From NCBI GenBank assembly GCA_027315255.1, contig DAHUYL010000003.1, forward strand, positions 1-60,312: a DNA stretch of 60,312 bases. Reading direction: 5' to 3'. Positions 1 through 8,034 of this stretch are shown piece after piece (position 1 is the first letter of the stretch; each line of letters opens with the position of its first letter). Source of the DNA: Solirubrobacterales bacterium. Its GTDB lineage: Bacteria > Actinomycetota > Thermoleophilia > Solirubrobacterales > Solirubrobacteraceae. The notes below the pieces were generated by a model. It saw only the letters and a list, made by a program, of their open reading frames with translations, was not told where the DNA came from and searched no databases. Both the position numbers and the translations under genes were made by a program.

Positions 1-1
1 G

Positions 2-955
2 GACGCGCTCGTCCACGAGGCACAGCGGCGCGGCATCGAGGTGCTCGCGCCGGACGTCAACGAGAGCGGCGCGGAGTGCGAGATCGACGGCGACCTCAGG
101 CTGCGGATCGGCCTCGGCTACATCCGTGGCGTGCGCCGGCACGAGATCGAGGCGCTGGTGGCGGCGCGCGAACGGGCAGGCCCGTTTCACAGCCTCGCCG
201 AGCTCGCGTCGCGCGCGGGCGCCGGCTCGCCTGCGCTCGAACTGCTGGCGTGGTCGGGCGCGTGCGACTCGCTGGCCCCCCCGGCAGATGGCTCCCGCCG
301 GCGGCTGGTCCTCTGGCAGCTCGGGATCGCCACGCCCGGCCGCAGCGTGCCGGGCGGAGTGCAGCTGGCGCTGCCGCTGGAGCTGCCGGCGCCACCACGG
401 CTGCGGGAGCTGTCGGGCTGGGAGTCGATGCTGGCCGATTACCGCACAGCGGGACTGACCGCGGGCGCACATCCGCTTCAGCTGCTGCGCGAGCAATTGC
501 CGAGGGGGACCGTCGCCAGCCCGGATCTCGAGCGCCTGCCGCATGGATCCCGGGTGCGGGCGGGGGGACTCGTGGTCGCCCGCCAGCGGCCGGGGACGGC
601 CGGTGGGGTCGTATTCGTGCTGCTCGAGGACGAGTTCGGGGTGATCAACCTGATCGTCCCGCCGAAGGTCTACGAGCGTCACCGCCTGATCGTGCGGACC
701 GAGCCGCTGCTGCTGGTGGAGGGCAAGCTCGAGCGGTTCGCGGCGGCGGGCGGGGCGATCAACGTGCTTGTCGACAAGGTCGGCTCGATCTCCGCGCCCG
801 ACCGGCTCGCCGCGCAGGTCAAGGACTTCTCGCTGCTCGACGAGCAGGTGCGGACCGGGCTGGCCGCGCAGGAGCGCGCGGCGGCCGATGAAGCGGATGA
901 GTTCCGTGCGGTCGCGCCGGCCGTGATGAGCTTCGGTGCCGGGCGGCGCCGGTGA
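2..955 (+). CDS. dnaE2: Error-prone DNA polymerase III alpha subunit, C-terminal part (partial)
   Basis: The reading frame is open from base 2, so the gene begins outside the window and only about 317 C-terminal residues are present. The order fits DnaE2/ImuC: the end of the polymerase domain (RIGLGYIRGV, then PFHSLAELASRAG), a helix-hairpin-helix-like part, and an OB-fold with GGLVVARQRPGTAGGVVF and LLLVEGKLER. The RQRPGTA segment and the short ending are typical of ImuC rather than of replicative DnaE. In the family this polymerase works with ImuA and ImuB in SOS-induced translesion synthesis; neither partner is visible, so they would have to lie upstream. The GTG at 41 is internal and should not be taken as the start. 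The stop lies 52 bases before the GTG preferred for the cytochrome c gene. Confidence 0.93.
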   Translation, partial: DALVHEAQRRGIEVLAPDVNESGAECEIDGDLRLRIGLGYIRGVRRHEIEALVAARERAGPFHSLAELASRAGAGSPALELLAWSGACDSLAPPADGSRRRLVLWQLGIATPGRSVPGGVQLALPLELPAPPRLRELSGWESMLADYRTAGLTAGAHPLQLLREQLPRGTVASPDLERLPHGSRVRAGGLVVARQRPGTAGGVVFVLLEDEFGVINLIVPPKVYERHRLIVRTEPLLLVEGKLERFAAAGGAINVLVDKVGSISAPDRLAAQVKDFSLLDEQVRTGLAAQERAAADEADEFRAVAPAVMSFGAGRRR

Positions 956-1007
956 GGGATGCGCGCGGCCGGGCGTACCGACGCGTCCCGCTTGGTTCCT
1001 CGATAAG

Positions 1008-1544
1008 GTGCCCGCCACTGTGGTGGGCGTGATCGTCATCGCTGTCGTCTTCACCGGGCTCGCGGTCGGCATCTTCTGGGCAGCCTCGCGGGGCGGGCTC
1101 GGTGGGCTCACGCGCATCATCCAGACCGAGACGCCGATCGGCCGGCGGATCGTGAACCTGACGCTCGTGATCATCTACATCGGGTTCGGGATCGCCGTCC
1201 CGCTCGCATTCATCATCGGCAACCACGCGCACGCGAGCGCGCAGGTCGGCGGCCTCAAGCTGACGGCCGCCGAGAAGCAGGGACGGATCCTGTTCGGCGA
1301 GCACTGCGCCGTCTGCCACACGCTCGCCGCCGCGTCCGCCGTCGGCAAGACCGGCCCGAACCTCGACCAGCTCCAGCCGAACGAGGCGCTGATCCTGCAC
1401 ACGATCCAGAACGGCTGCCTGCAGGACCCCGCCGGCGAGCCCAACGAGGTGTGCCTCGGTTACGGCAACATGCCGGCGGACGAGGTTCAGGGTCGCGATG
1501 CCCAGGACGTCGCGGCGTTCGTCGCCAGGGTCGCCGGGCACTGA
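1008..1544 (+). CDS. Membrane-anchored mono-haem cytochrome c
   Basis: A 178-residue protein with two hydrophobic helices (about residues 6-25 and 50-71) followed by a soluble class I cytochrome c domain. The haem site CAVCH is at residues 100-104 and the likely distal Met is in GYGNMPADEV near residue 155. Two further cysteines (about 137 and 149) could form a disulfide. The haem domain should face outside, where c-type haem is attached. I chose the GTG at 1008 because it starts just before the first helix; an in-frame GTG at 936 would add 24 residues and overlap dnaE2. No Shine-Dalgarno is clear at either. It probably shuttles electrons at the membrane; the redox partner is not nearby. Confidence 0.85.
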   Translation: MPATVVGVIVIAVVFTGLAVGIFWAASRGGLGGLTRIIQTETPIGRRIVNLTLVIIYIGFGIAVPLAFIIGNHAHASAQVGGLKLTAAEKQGRILFGEHCAVCHTLAAASAVGKTGPNLDQLQPNEALILHTIQNGCLQDPAGEPNEVCLGYGNMPADEVQGRDAQDVAAFVARVAGH

Positions 1545-1668
1545 CGGCCGATCGGCCACCGGACACGAGCCATCGGCCACTCGGGCCTCCGGCGTGGTGT
1601 AACTCGTACGGGGAGGCTACGGAGGCGTGAGCGGTCCTTTACGTTGGGTTTAGCGGCTGTCACCGCAT

Positions 1669-2409
1669 ATGTTGGAGGGCGTGCGTGCGTGGAGAGACGA
1701 TCGGCCGTTGCGCCCGCTGAAGCAGATCGTCGGGGATCGGGCTGCGTCTCGTCCGGACGCCGTCGTCGGCTATCGCATCGTCGTGGTCGACGAGCGTCGC
1801 TTGATGGCGGAGGCGCTGGCGGCGCTGATGGAGTCGATCGGCACGGGCTGGATCGGCGAGGTTCTGGCGATGGGCACATCACCGAGCGCGATCGCGGCGC
1901 TGGCGCCGGATCTACTGATCGTGGCGGTCGGTCTCGAGCGCGTCGCGCCGCTGCGGCTGATCACGGCTTTGCGCGAGCATGCGCCACGCATCAGGATCGT
2001 GATCGTCGCCGACTGGTGCGAGTCGGATCTGATCAAGTTCGTGCTCGACCACGACGTCGCAGGCCTGCTGCTGAGCGATTCGACCGGTGCCGACCTCGCC
2101 GTCTCGCTCGACGAGATCGTGCACGGCCACACGGTGCTGCCCGCGGATTGGCGCCGGGTTATCGCCGCGTCCGATCAGGACCACATCAGCGAGCTCTCGG
2201 AGCGCCAGCTCGAGGTGCTGTCGCTGGTGGCCGACGGATGCTCGTACGACGAGATCGCGCGGCAGCTGTTCATCAGCGTCAACACCGTCAAGTTCCACGT
2301 CAGGTCGATCTACCAGCGTCTCGGCGTCCGCAACCGCATGGCTGCGGCCCGCCTGCTCGCCGAGCACGGCGCGCCCGTGCACATAAGCCACGGTCCCGTC
2401 CTCAGGTGA
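1669..2409 (+). CDS. NarL/LuxR-family transcriptional regulator with degenerate receiver domain
   Basis: A 246-residue protein: a 34-residue N-terminal extension, a receiver-like domain (about 35-155) and a C-terminal LuxR helix-turn-helix (about 174-234, ISELSERQLEVLSLVADG, then FISVNTVKFHVRSIYQRLGV). The DNA-binding half is canonical. The receiver is not: the acidic start is kept (VVVDERR), but the position of the phospho-acceptor Asp (after PDLLIV) is Ala86, and the conserved Lys is Ser136 in GLLLSDS. It therefore probably cannot be switched by a normal histidine kinase and may act constitutively or through a ligand or partner. No kinase gene is adjacent. The ATG at 1669 lies in ccgcatatgttg without a clear ribosome site, so the start is uncertain. 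Confidence 0.88.
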   Translation: MLEGVRAWRDDRPLRPLKQIVGDRAASRPDAVVGYRIVVVDERRLMAEALAALMESIGTGWIGEVLAMGTSPSAIAALAPDLLIVAVGLERVAPLRLITALREHAPRIRIVIVADWCESDLIKFVLDHDVAGLLLSDSTGADLAVSLDEIVHGHTVLPADWRRVIAASDQDHISELSERQLEVLSLVADGCSYDEIARQLFISVNTVKFHVRSIYQRLGVRNRMAAARLLAEHGAPVHISHGPVLR

Positions 2410-2506
2410 GCACCCCGCGCTCGGTCAAGCCGAGCCCGGACTGACCCCGCCGGGTCGGCAGAACAACCAGAAAGGGTGGGCACGAACCGCCCCCTCGGAC
2501 GTTGCC

Positions 2507-2523
2507 GGCCCGTCAGGCGGGCC
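2507..2523 (+). other. Short GC hairpin in the leader of the secreted-protein gene
   Basis: Arms GGCCCG and CGGGCC around a five-base loop. There is no T-run, so it is a weak terminator for the upstream regulator at best, or part of the 5' leader of the next gene. A second stem-loop (about 2551-2574, GCGCCC paired with GGGCGC) follows just before the ribosome site. Confidence 0.4.
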
Positions 2524-2598
2524 ATAAGCTGGCTCTCCTGACGTGAATCGGCGCCCCTCACCTATGAAGGGCGCACATATCTCCTAATAGGAGGCACC

Positions 2599-5244
2599 AT
2601 GAGCCGTACCAAGCGGAGGCTCGTGGGTGGCGGTGTCTCGTTGGTGCTAGCGCTTTGTGTGACAAGTGCCTTTGCGGCGCTTTCCGCAGCCGGTGCGACC
2701 AGCCAGACATCGTTGCCGACGACCTCGACCCAGTGGGATCCGCAGAACACGAACGTACCCTACCTTGCGTGGGCCGGAGAGCAGGTGCGGCTCGAGAAGT
2801 GCGTCGCGGTTCCGGCGTTCGACAACCTGGCTGTGATTCCCGATCTCAGCAGTGTCAACGCCACCTTGACCGTCGAGGACTGGAGCGGTGACCCGAACTT
2901 CAAGCCGACCATCGTCGACGGAGCCAACGGAACAGGCTCCGGGACCGTCGGGGTGTTCTGGTCCAAGAGCAAGCACGCGCTGTGTGCGAGCGGCGATCTG
3001 ATGTCCCTGTATCCGGGGATGGCGAAGGTCGAGCTCGACCTGATCGACGCGAACAACATCCTCCAGTTCTTCGGCCAGGGTCCGGGCCATCCGGTGATGA
3101 GCCATCAGTTCCTGGCCGGCTGGATGATTCTCGATCCGGCCCTGACGGAGATGAGCTCGTCCAACTTCGCATCGACCGCGCAGAGCAATGCGGCCGCCGC
3201 GATGGGCGACCCGACCGGCGATGGCCAGTTTGTGGCCGGCGGAAAGCCCGGGTACATGGACGTGACGGTGAAGGGGACGATCCCGATGATGGGCGCCTGG
3301 GGTCAGTTCCTCGGAACCTCGCAGGTCACGCTGCCTGACGACTGGGCGTTCCTCGCGAACAAGCTCGCGGCCACCGATCTGGGGCTCAGCGCTGGCAATC
3401 CAGCCAGCTACTGGGACATCATGAACGACCCGGCCAACGTCCTCAGCCATGTGCCGCAGTCGCCGACTCCGTGCAGTCCGGTACCGTCGCAGTTCGCGTC
3501 GGTGCCCTCTGGACCGGCCGGCACGGATACAGTCGACAACTGTGCCGCTGACGTGCTCACGGGCAGCGGTCCGCCTGCAGATTCAGCGTTCTCGACGCAA
3601 TTCGGGATCATCTCGCACGGCTCGTTCGGGCCGTTCGATCCGGTCAACGGGGCCGAGACGCTGCTTCCCAACGGCGTGCTCGACTGGGCAGACGCACCGA
3701 TGCCCGCCGCGCGGATCGACGTGACGATCACGCCGAACGGCGGTGGCAGCACCGACACCACCGGCGTCGGCTACCTGGACTCGGTCTCCAAGGATCAGAC
3801 GTACTCGCGTGATTTCCTCGGGACCGACTGGAACACGACGCCCGGCGACCTGTACGCGCCGTACTACGACCAGTACATCCCAGCGACCTCGCGACCGGGG
3901 GATGCGTCCTCCGGGATCGACGGGGCAGCCGCGAACAACTTCAACGGCTTCCTCGTCAACGGTCGCTACGACAACTGGGACATCGCGGCGACCTGGTCGA
4001 CCGCACTCGGTGGTGCGAGCTCGTGCCTGAGGTCGGCGGCCAACCCGATGATCGACAGTCCGCTCGCGAACCCTGGCGACTACTACCAGCTGCCGTCGGG
4101 ACCACAGAGCGTGTCGGTGTACACGGACAACCACGGCGAGGCTCAGGTGAAGTACGTGCCCGGAATGGGGTTCTACTTCAACAGCCTGATCACCAGCGGC
4201 GCTGCGATCACGAACGCCAACGGCGGCTGTGACCTGCAGAGCCTCTACAACGTGCCCGGCGGACTCGGTTCCGCGACGATTACGGCGACGGCGAAGTATC
4301 CGTACAAGCCGGTCCTGCTCCCCGACGCGGCGAGCAGCTCGATCGTGAAGCAGGTCGCCTCGCTGTGGAGCAAGACGATCGCCTCCTTCCCGAAGGGTGC
4401 GGGGACGAACAATGCCAACGCGCGGATCGTCACGACCCACGCGCAGGGCATCGACGGCAGCCCGTTCGCGGGCGAGATCGTCTGCTTCTCGGGCGATCAG
4501 AACTCGCAGGGCATCGGCATATTCCAGGGCAAGGTCGGCGGCACGTCGTACAGCGGCGTCCAGCCGGTGATGTTCTATCCATATGCTCCGCCCGGGTCGA
4601 CGTGCGTGACGGCTGATGCCAACGGCAACGCCGCGGTCGAAGTGCTGAACAGCAACGCGACCAAGGTTGACGTCGTCGCCGAGTTCATGAACGAGGGGCT
4701 CTTCCGTGACATCGTCGTCGACTTCGGATCCGGTACGGGTCCGACCGGTGGCGGCGGTGGCGGCGGTACAGTCACCACCACGACGACTGTCCCCGGCCCG
4801 ACGACGACTGTCCCCGGCCCGACGACGACGGTCATCCAGAAGACCGAGCCCGGCTCGACCACGACGGTGATCTCTGGCACCACGACCACCGGCTCGTCCA
4901 GCACGACCGCTGCGGCGAGCACCGGCTCAGCAGGCACGACGACGGCGAGCACTCCGGCGAAGGCATCGCCGAAGGCGTTCAAGCCGTTGCTGCGGGTCGT
5001 GCGCCTGGTCACGCTCAAGCGTGGCCACCACTACGTGCTCATCGGCGTGACCTCGACCAAGGCGACGGCAAAGGTTCGCCTGGCGATCACTCAGAAGATC
5101 ACAAAGCGGGTGAAGCAAGGTAACCGTATGGTCAACAAGACGACCCTGAAGCACCTCAACAAGACCTACACGATCCGGACCAACCGGAACGTGCAGCTCA
5201 AGATGGGTGACTCGGTCACGAAGGTGACCGCGCGGTTGATCTGA
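2599..5244 (+). CDS. Large secreted surface protein with Thr-rich linker, function unknown
   Basis: An 881-residue protein with a Sec signal peptide (basic MSRTKRR, hydrophobic core, likely cut after AFA near residue 27). Three regions are visible: a large, presumably beta-rich ectodomain (about 30-710) with roughly ten cysteines; a low-complexity linker starting GGGGGGG and continuing as Thr/Pro/Val repeats (VPGPTTT twice, about 715-790); and a basic C-terminal module (about 795-881, rich in Lys and Thr). I recognise no enzyme family. The architecture resembles a cell-wall-associated or S-layer-like protein whose basic tail could bind the envelope. A perfect TAGGAGG five bases before the ATG and a strong terminator just downstream suggest a highly expressed single-gene unit. 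Function is inference only. Confidence 0.8.
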   Translation: MSRTKRRLVGGGVSLVLALCVTSAFAALSAAGATSQTSLPTTSTQWDPQNTNVPYLAWAGEQVRLEKCVAVPAFDNLAVIPDLSSVNATLTVEDWSGDPNFKPTIVDGANGTGSGTVGVFWSKSKHALCASGDLMSLYPGMAKVELDLIDANNILQFFGQGPGHPVMSHQFLAGWMILDPALTEMSSSNFASTAQSNAAAAMGDPTGDGQFVAGGKPGYMDVTVKGTIPMMGAWGQFLGTSQVTLPDDWAFLANKLAATDLGLSAGNPASYWDIMNDPANVLSHVPQSPTPCSPVPSQFASVPSGPAGTDTVDNCAADVLTGSGPPADSAFSTQFGIISHGSFGPFDPVNGAETLLPNGVLDWADAPMPAARIDVTITPNGGGSTDTTGVGYLDSVSKDQTYSRDFLGTDWNTTPGDLYAPYYDQYIPATSRPGDASSGIDGAAANNFNGFLVNGRYDNWDIAATWSTALGGASSCLRSAANPMIDSPLANPGDYYQLPSGPQSVSVYTDNHGEAQVKYVPGMGFYFNSLITSGAAITNANGGCDLQSLYNVPGGLGSATITATAKYPYKPVLLPDAASSSIVKQVASLWSKTIASFPKGAGTNNANARIVTTHAQGIDGSPFAGEIVCFSGDQNSQGIGIFQGKVGGTSYSGVQPVMFYPYAPPGSTCVTADANGNAAVEVLNSNATKVDVVAEFMNEGLFRDIVVDFGSGTGPTGGGGGGGTVTTTTTVPGPTTTVPGPTTTVIQKTEPGSTTTVISGTTTTGSSSTTAAASTGSAGTTTASTPAKASPKAFKPLLRVVRLVTLKRGHHYVLIGVTSTKATAKVRLAITQKITKRVKQGNRMVNKTTLKHLNKTYTIRTNRNVQLKMGDSVTKVTARLI

Positions 5245-5316
5245 TCACAGCCCGCAGATCCGATCTGTGATCCAGGCTCACAAGCTGGTCTGGACCGCAG
5301 CCGGTCCAACCACCCA

Positions 5317-5355
5317 GGGAGGCCCGCCCGCCGTGGCGGGCCTCCCCCCTTTTTT
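5317..5355 (+). terminator. Strong intrinsic terminator
   Basis: A perfect 12-bp GC-rich stem (GGGAGGCCCGCC pairs with GGCGGGCCTCCC) with a six-base loop, then CCC and six T. It ends transcription of the large secreted-protein gene. A smaller stem (TGGACC/GGTCCA, 5291-5308) precedes it. Confidence 0.95.
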
Positions 5356-5382
5356 CAGCTGGAAGATCCGGATCCGGCGACG

Positions 5383-5925
5383 CTACGGATAACCCTGCGC
5401 CAGGGCTTGCGCAGCCTTGCCGTGCGGCGTATGGAGGTAGGTGCGGGTGACCGCCTCGATCAGCGCGAGCCTGCGGCTGTGGCCCGCGCCGTGCCACGTG
5501 ACCGAAGTCGTGATCAGCTCCCGGCCGTCGGTCGCCTGGAGCCACTGCTCCTGAGGAAACCAGCTGGCGCCGAGTCCGAGGTTGTCGACCGCGACCGGTG
5601 CCGGTTCGGGTCGCGGTCCCGCCCAGTACTGCGAGGCCTCTTCGATCGTCCGCTCGAGCACGAAGTAGGCAGACGGGACCTTGCCGCCGTTCGCGAGCAC
5701 GACGACCGCGTGGCGGCTCCCCCGGCGGGCGGTGAACGAGCACTGCGGCATGCCATCGTTGCCGGTCGAGGCGGCCGTGGCGATCGTGCCGGGGCGGATC
5801 CGCAGGAAGCGGGCGAGCGCGGCGCGGGCCTGCGCGGTGCAGACGGGTCCACGCGCAAGCGGGTAGAGCTTCGCGCCTGAGCCGCCGCAGCCGGCGACTG
5901 CGAGCGCGGCGGCTGCGGCGAGCAC
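5383..5925 (-). CDS. Putative lipoprotein, function unknown
   Basis: About 180 residues with a lipobox (LAVAGC followed by GG) near the N-terminus, so the mature protein should be lipid-anchored at the outer face of the membrane. The GTG at 5925 gives a very short signal peptide without a basic n-region; arginine codons continue upstream in frame, so the true start may lie further out at a non-ATG codon. The mature part has two cysteines (GPVCTAQ and PQCSF) that could pair, and a C-terminal segment with Trp and His residues. I recognise no family. It is convergent with the terminated surface-protein gene and divergent from the riboswitch-controlled gene. Confidence 0.65.
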   Translation of the reverse strand: MLAAAAALAVAGCGGSGAKLYPLARGPVCTAQARAALARFLRIRPGTIATAASTGNDGMPQCSFTARRGSRHAVVVLANGGKVPSAYFVLERTIEEASQYWAGPRPEPAPVAVDNLGLGASWFPQEQWLQATDGRELITTSVTWHGAGHSRRLALIEAVTRTYLHTPHGKAAQALAQGYP

Positions 5926-6094
5926 GACGGCGACGGCAGGCGCGCAGCCCTCGCGCCTGCACCCGAGCTGAGCACCGATCGAGCCGCTTCGAGGTCGCGT
6001 AGCGATGACGACACTACCTATTTGCGGGGTTCGTCGGCGCTATTTCGCGGCAGGGCCGCGAACCGTCCGGACCCCCTGCTAGATTCTGCGCTCC

Positions 6095-6245
6095 GTACAA
6101 CGCCGAATTCCCGGATGGCTGCGAGCAGCGGGCTGCCGGGAAACGGGGGACCCAAAGTTGTAGGGGCGAATCGCGCAAGCCGCCGCGTAGCGCCGCTCTT
6201 TCGGCGCGAGTCCGTCAGCTAACCCCGTAGGCAAGGAAAGAGGAC
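6095..6245 (+). promoter_or_regulatory. Cyclic di-AMP riboswitch (ydaO/yuaA leader)
   Basis: The conserved ydaO blocks occur in order: CGCCGAATTCCC (6101), GGGGACCCA (about 6146), GGGGCGAATCGCGCAAG (about 6163) and the diagnostic TCCGTCAGCTAACCCCGTAG (6211-6230) followed by GC and GAGGA. These match the known Bacillus leader closely (CCGTCAGCTAACCTCGTAGG in the same place). The 3' side of the closing stem merges with AAGGAAAGAGGA, the likely ribosome-binding region of the next gene. In actinobacteria this class usually switches genes off when c-di-AMP is high, often cell-wall hydrolases. TAGATT at 6080-6085 is a plausible -10 element. Confidence 0.93.
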
Positions 6246-6253
6246 GGTTACGC

Positions 6254-6757
6254 ATGCCGCGATCAGCTTCGGCGACTTGGGACGAGCAAACCGGCACCGA
6301 CGAGGTCGACGACTACATCCGTGCGCGCCGGGCGCGGAGGCACCGGCGGGTCGCCGAGGAGACTGGCGTCGACCTGCTGGAACTGGACAGCGAGTTCAGC
6401 TGGGAGACGCGCGGGACAGAGGCACGTGCGAGTCAGACCGTCGTCCGGGCCCCGGCACAGCGTGCGCCGTCCCCGTCCCGGGGCGACCGACGGCTGGCCT
6501 CCGAGGTCGCCGCCCACCGCGAGCCTCGACCACCCGCGGCAGAACGACCACCCCAGCCACCGGCAACCGGTGCCAGGCGGACGGTGGTGATCACGGGTCG
6601 CGGAGCCGAGCGAGCGGTTCCGAGGCGGCGGAGCTACAGCTCCAGCCTGCGGCCGTACGAACGCGCCGGATTCAAGCCGGACCGGGTCGCGATGTGGGCC
6701 GTCCTGCTCGGGATCGCGCTGTTGCTGGTAGCGGTCGCGAGCGCCCACGGCGCCTGA
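6254..6757 (+). CDS. Hypothetical basic protein with C-terminal membrane anchor, riboswitch-controlled
   Basis: A 167-residue protein beginning at the ATG just behind the c-di-AMP riboswitch. Residues 1-60 are charged and probably helical (DEVDDYIRARRARRHRR). Residues 60-145 are a Pro/Arg/Ala-rich, probably disordered stretch. A single transmembrane helix follows (MWAVLLGIALLLVAVASA, about 146-163) and only a few residues remain. This is the layout of a tail-anchored cytoplasmic protein. No peptidoglycan-hydrolase or LysM domain is present, unlike most known c-di-AMP riboswitch targets in actinobacteria. The leader links it to envelope, osmotic or potassium homeostasis, which is inferred from the ligand alone. 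Confidence 0.75.
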   Translation: MPRSASATWDEQTGTDEVDDYIRARRARRHRRVAEETGVDLLELDSEFSWETRGTEARASQTVVRAPAQRAPSPSRGDRRLASEVAAHREPRPPAAERPPQPPATGARRTVVITGRGAERAVPRRRSYSSSLRPYERAGFKPDRVAMWAVLLGIALLLVAVASAHGA

Positions 6758-6922
6758 CCCGGCCCCGCCGCCCGATCTTCTTCGGCAACGCCGGTGTCGG
6801 CGTGAGTCCGCGTTTAAGGATCCCTGCGTTCATACGGGAGCGAAGCATCAAGCCCAAGCGTCGAAGGGCTGGCCTGATGAACCGACAGGGCTCGCTTGAC
6901 GCGCCTACCGGACGTCAGTAGC

Positions 6923-6937
6923 CTTACGAAGCGTAAG
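6923..6937. promoter_or_regulatory. Palindromic operator CTTACG-aag-CGTAAG
   Basis: A perfect inverted repeat with 6-bp arms and a 3-bp centre; it also reads TTAC-N5-GTAA, a spacing common for dimeric repressors of the TetR type. It lies about 100 bp upstream of the CMD/HxlR gene pair, so the HxlR protein is the closest candidate binder. That assignment is inference. Confidence 0.5.
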
Positions 6938-7036
6938 TAGATCTCGAAAATGTAGGAGACGGCATCTCCCACGGGCCGCCTCCGGTCAACCCTCCCCTCG
7001 CAAACGGATCGTGTGGTGGTCGAAATGAAATCCTCC

Positions 7037-7585
7037 ATGAGCAGATTCCAGATCCACGATGAACTGACGGCCCCCGAGCGGTCGGCGCCGGTGCTGCGCG
7101 GCGCGCTGTCCGGCGGGGGACAGCTGCCGAACTTCCTCGGAGTGCTGGCCGGATCGCCGGCGGCGCTGCGCGCCTATGCCCGCTTCCGCGGCGAGCTCAG
7201 GCACGGCAAGCTGCCGCTCCCGACGCTCGAACGGATCGCGCTTGCGGTGGCCGAGCACTACGGCTCCGAGCAGGGCATCCTGATGCACGCGCGGGCCGCT
7301 CGGGGCGCCGGGCTCGCGCTCGACGAGGTCGCACTCGCCCGCAAGTTCTCCTCGAAGGAGCCGCGCGAAGCGGCCCTGCTGCGCTACCTGCAGGCGCTGA
7401 TCGTCGACGGCCGTCCGCCGATGCACCTGCACGAGGAGGCGCACGAGGCCGGCTGGGACGACGAGCAGCTCCTGGAGGCGATCGCGGCGGTCGCGCTCGA
7501 GTCGTTCACGGCGATGGTCAACGTCGCCGGGGAAGTGCCCGTCGACGGCTCGAGCGAGGAGTCGCGCACGTTGAAGGCCGCATAA
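7037..7585 (+). CDS. Carboxymuconolactone decarboxylase/AhpD-family protein lacking the redox cysteines
   Basis: A 182-residue all-helical protein of the CMD superfamily, recognised from QLPNFLGVLAGSPAALRAY near the start, LPLPTLERIALAVAEHYGSE in the middle and the C-terminal EEAHEAGWDDEQLLEAIAAV. AhpD-type members carry CxxC and His in the helix after the LPxxxRE segment; here that stretch is EHYGSEQGILMH, so both cysteines are missing while a histidine remains. Classical peroxidase activity is therefore unlikely. I prefer the ATG at 7037 because homologues start MxRF; in-frame ATG 7025 and GTG 7013 are alternatives. It shares a direction with the HxlR gene 15 bp downstream and sits behind the operator-like palindrome, so it is probably a target of that regulator. 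Confidence 0.8.
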   Translation: MSRFQIHDELTAPERSAPVLRGALSGGGQLPNFLGVLAGSPAALRAYARFRGELRHGKLPLPTLERIALAVAEHYGSEQGILMHARAARGAGLALDEVALARKFSSKEPREAALLRYLQALIVDGRPPMHLHEEAHEAGWDDEQLLEAIAAVALESFTAMVNVAGEVPVDGSSEESRTLKAA

Positions 7586-7600
7586 GATCGCGTCCACCAG

Positions 7601-7969
7601 ATGTACGCGCGCGAGCACACGGACGGCCGCGACGCGCCAAGCCGCGCCGGTTGCTGCCCTCTGTACCACGAGGCCGTCGAGCTCGTGGGGAGGCGGTGGA
7701 CCGGCGCGATCCTGCGGGTGCTGATGGACGGCCCGATGCGGTTCTCGCAGATCGCCCATTCGGTGCCCGAGCTGTCCGACCGGCTCCTGTCGGAGCGGAT
7801 GAAGGAGCTCGAGGCGCGCGGGATCGTCGACCGAACGGTCCATCCGGGACCGCCCGTCAAGGTCGAATACTCGCTCTCGGTGATGGGGCGCGAGCTCGAG
7901 CCGGCGCTGTACGAGCTCCAGCGATGGGCGCGTCGCTGGCTCGCCGATCGGGTGTCCACGCGGATCTGA
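7601..7969 (+). CDS. HxlR-family transcriptional regulator
   Basis: A 122-residue winged-helix protein of the HxlR/MarR-like group. Hallmarks are CCPLYHEAVELVGRRWT near residue 18, LMDGPMRFSQIAHSVPELSD with LLSERMKELEARGIVDR (helix-turn-helix and wing) and YSLSVMGRELEPAL. The N-terminal Cys18/Cys19 lie where HypR and QorR-type sensors carry their reactive cysteine, so control by electrophiles or oxidants is plausible. It follows the CMD-family gene on the same strand and TAAGAT at 7583-7588 could be its own -10 element. Such regulators usually repress a neighbouring reductase or peroxidase-like gene. Confidence 0.9.
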   Translation: MYAREHTDGRDAPSRAGCCPLYHEAVELVGRRWTGAILRVLMDGPMRFSQIAHSVPELSDRLLSERMKELEARGIVDRTVHPGPPVKVEYSLSVMGRELEPALYELQRWARRWLADRVSTRI

Positions 7970-8034
7970 GCGAAGCGTCGGCGAGCGCGCGGGGCTGCTG
8001 CCCCGCCCGCCCCCGCAAGTAAGGTTCCGCGGCG

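Noticed and set aside
6862-6895. CTGATGA followed by a stem, resembling a hammerhead ribozyme core
   Set aside because: The required GAAA and closing helices are not present.
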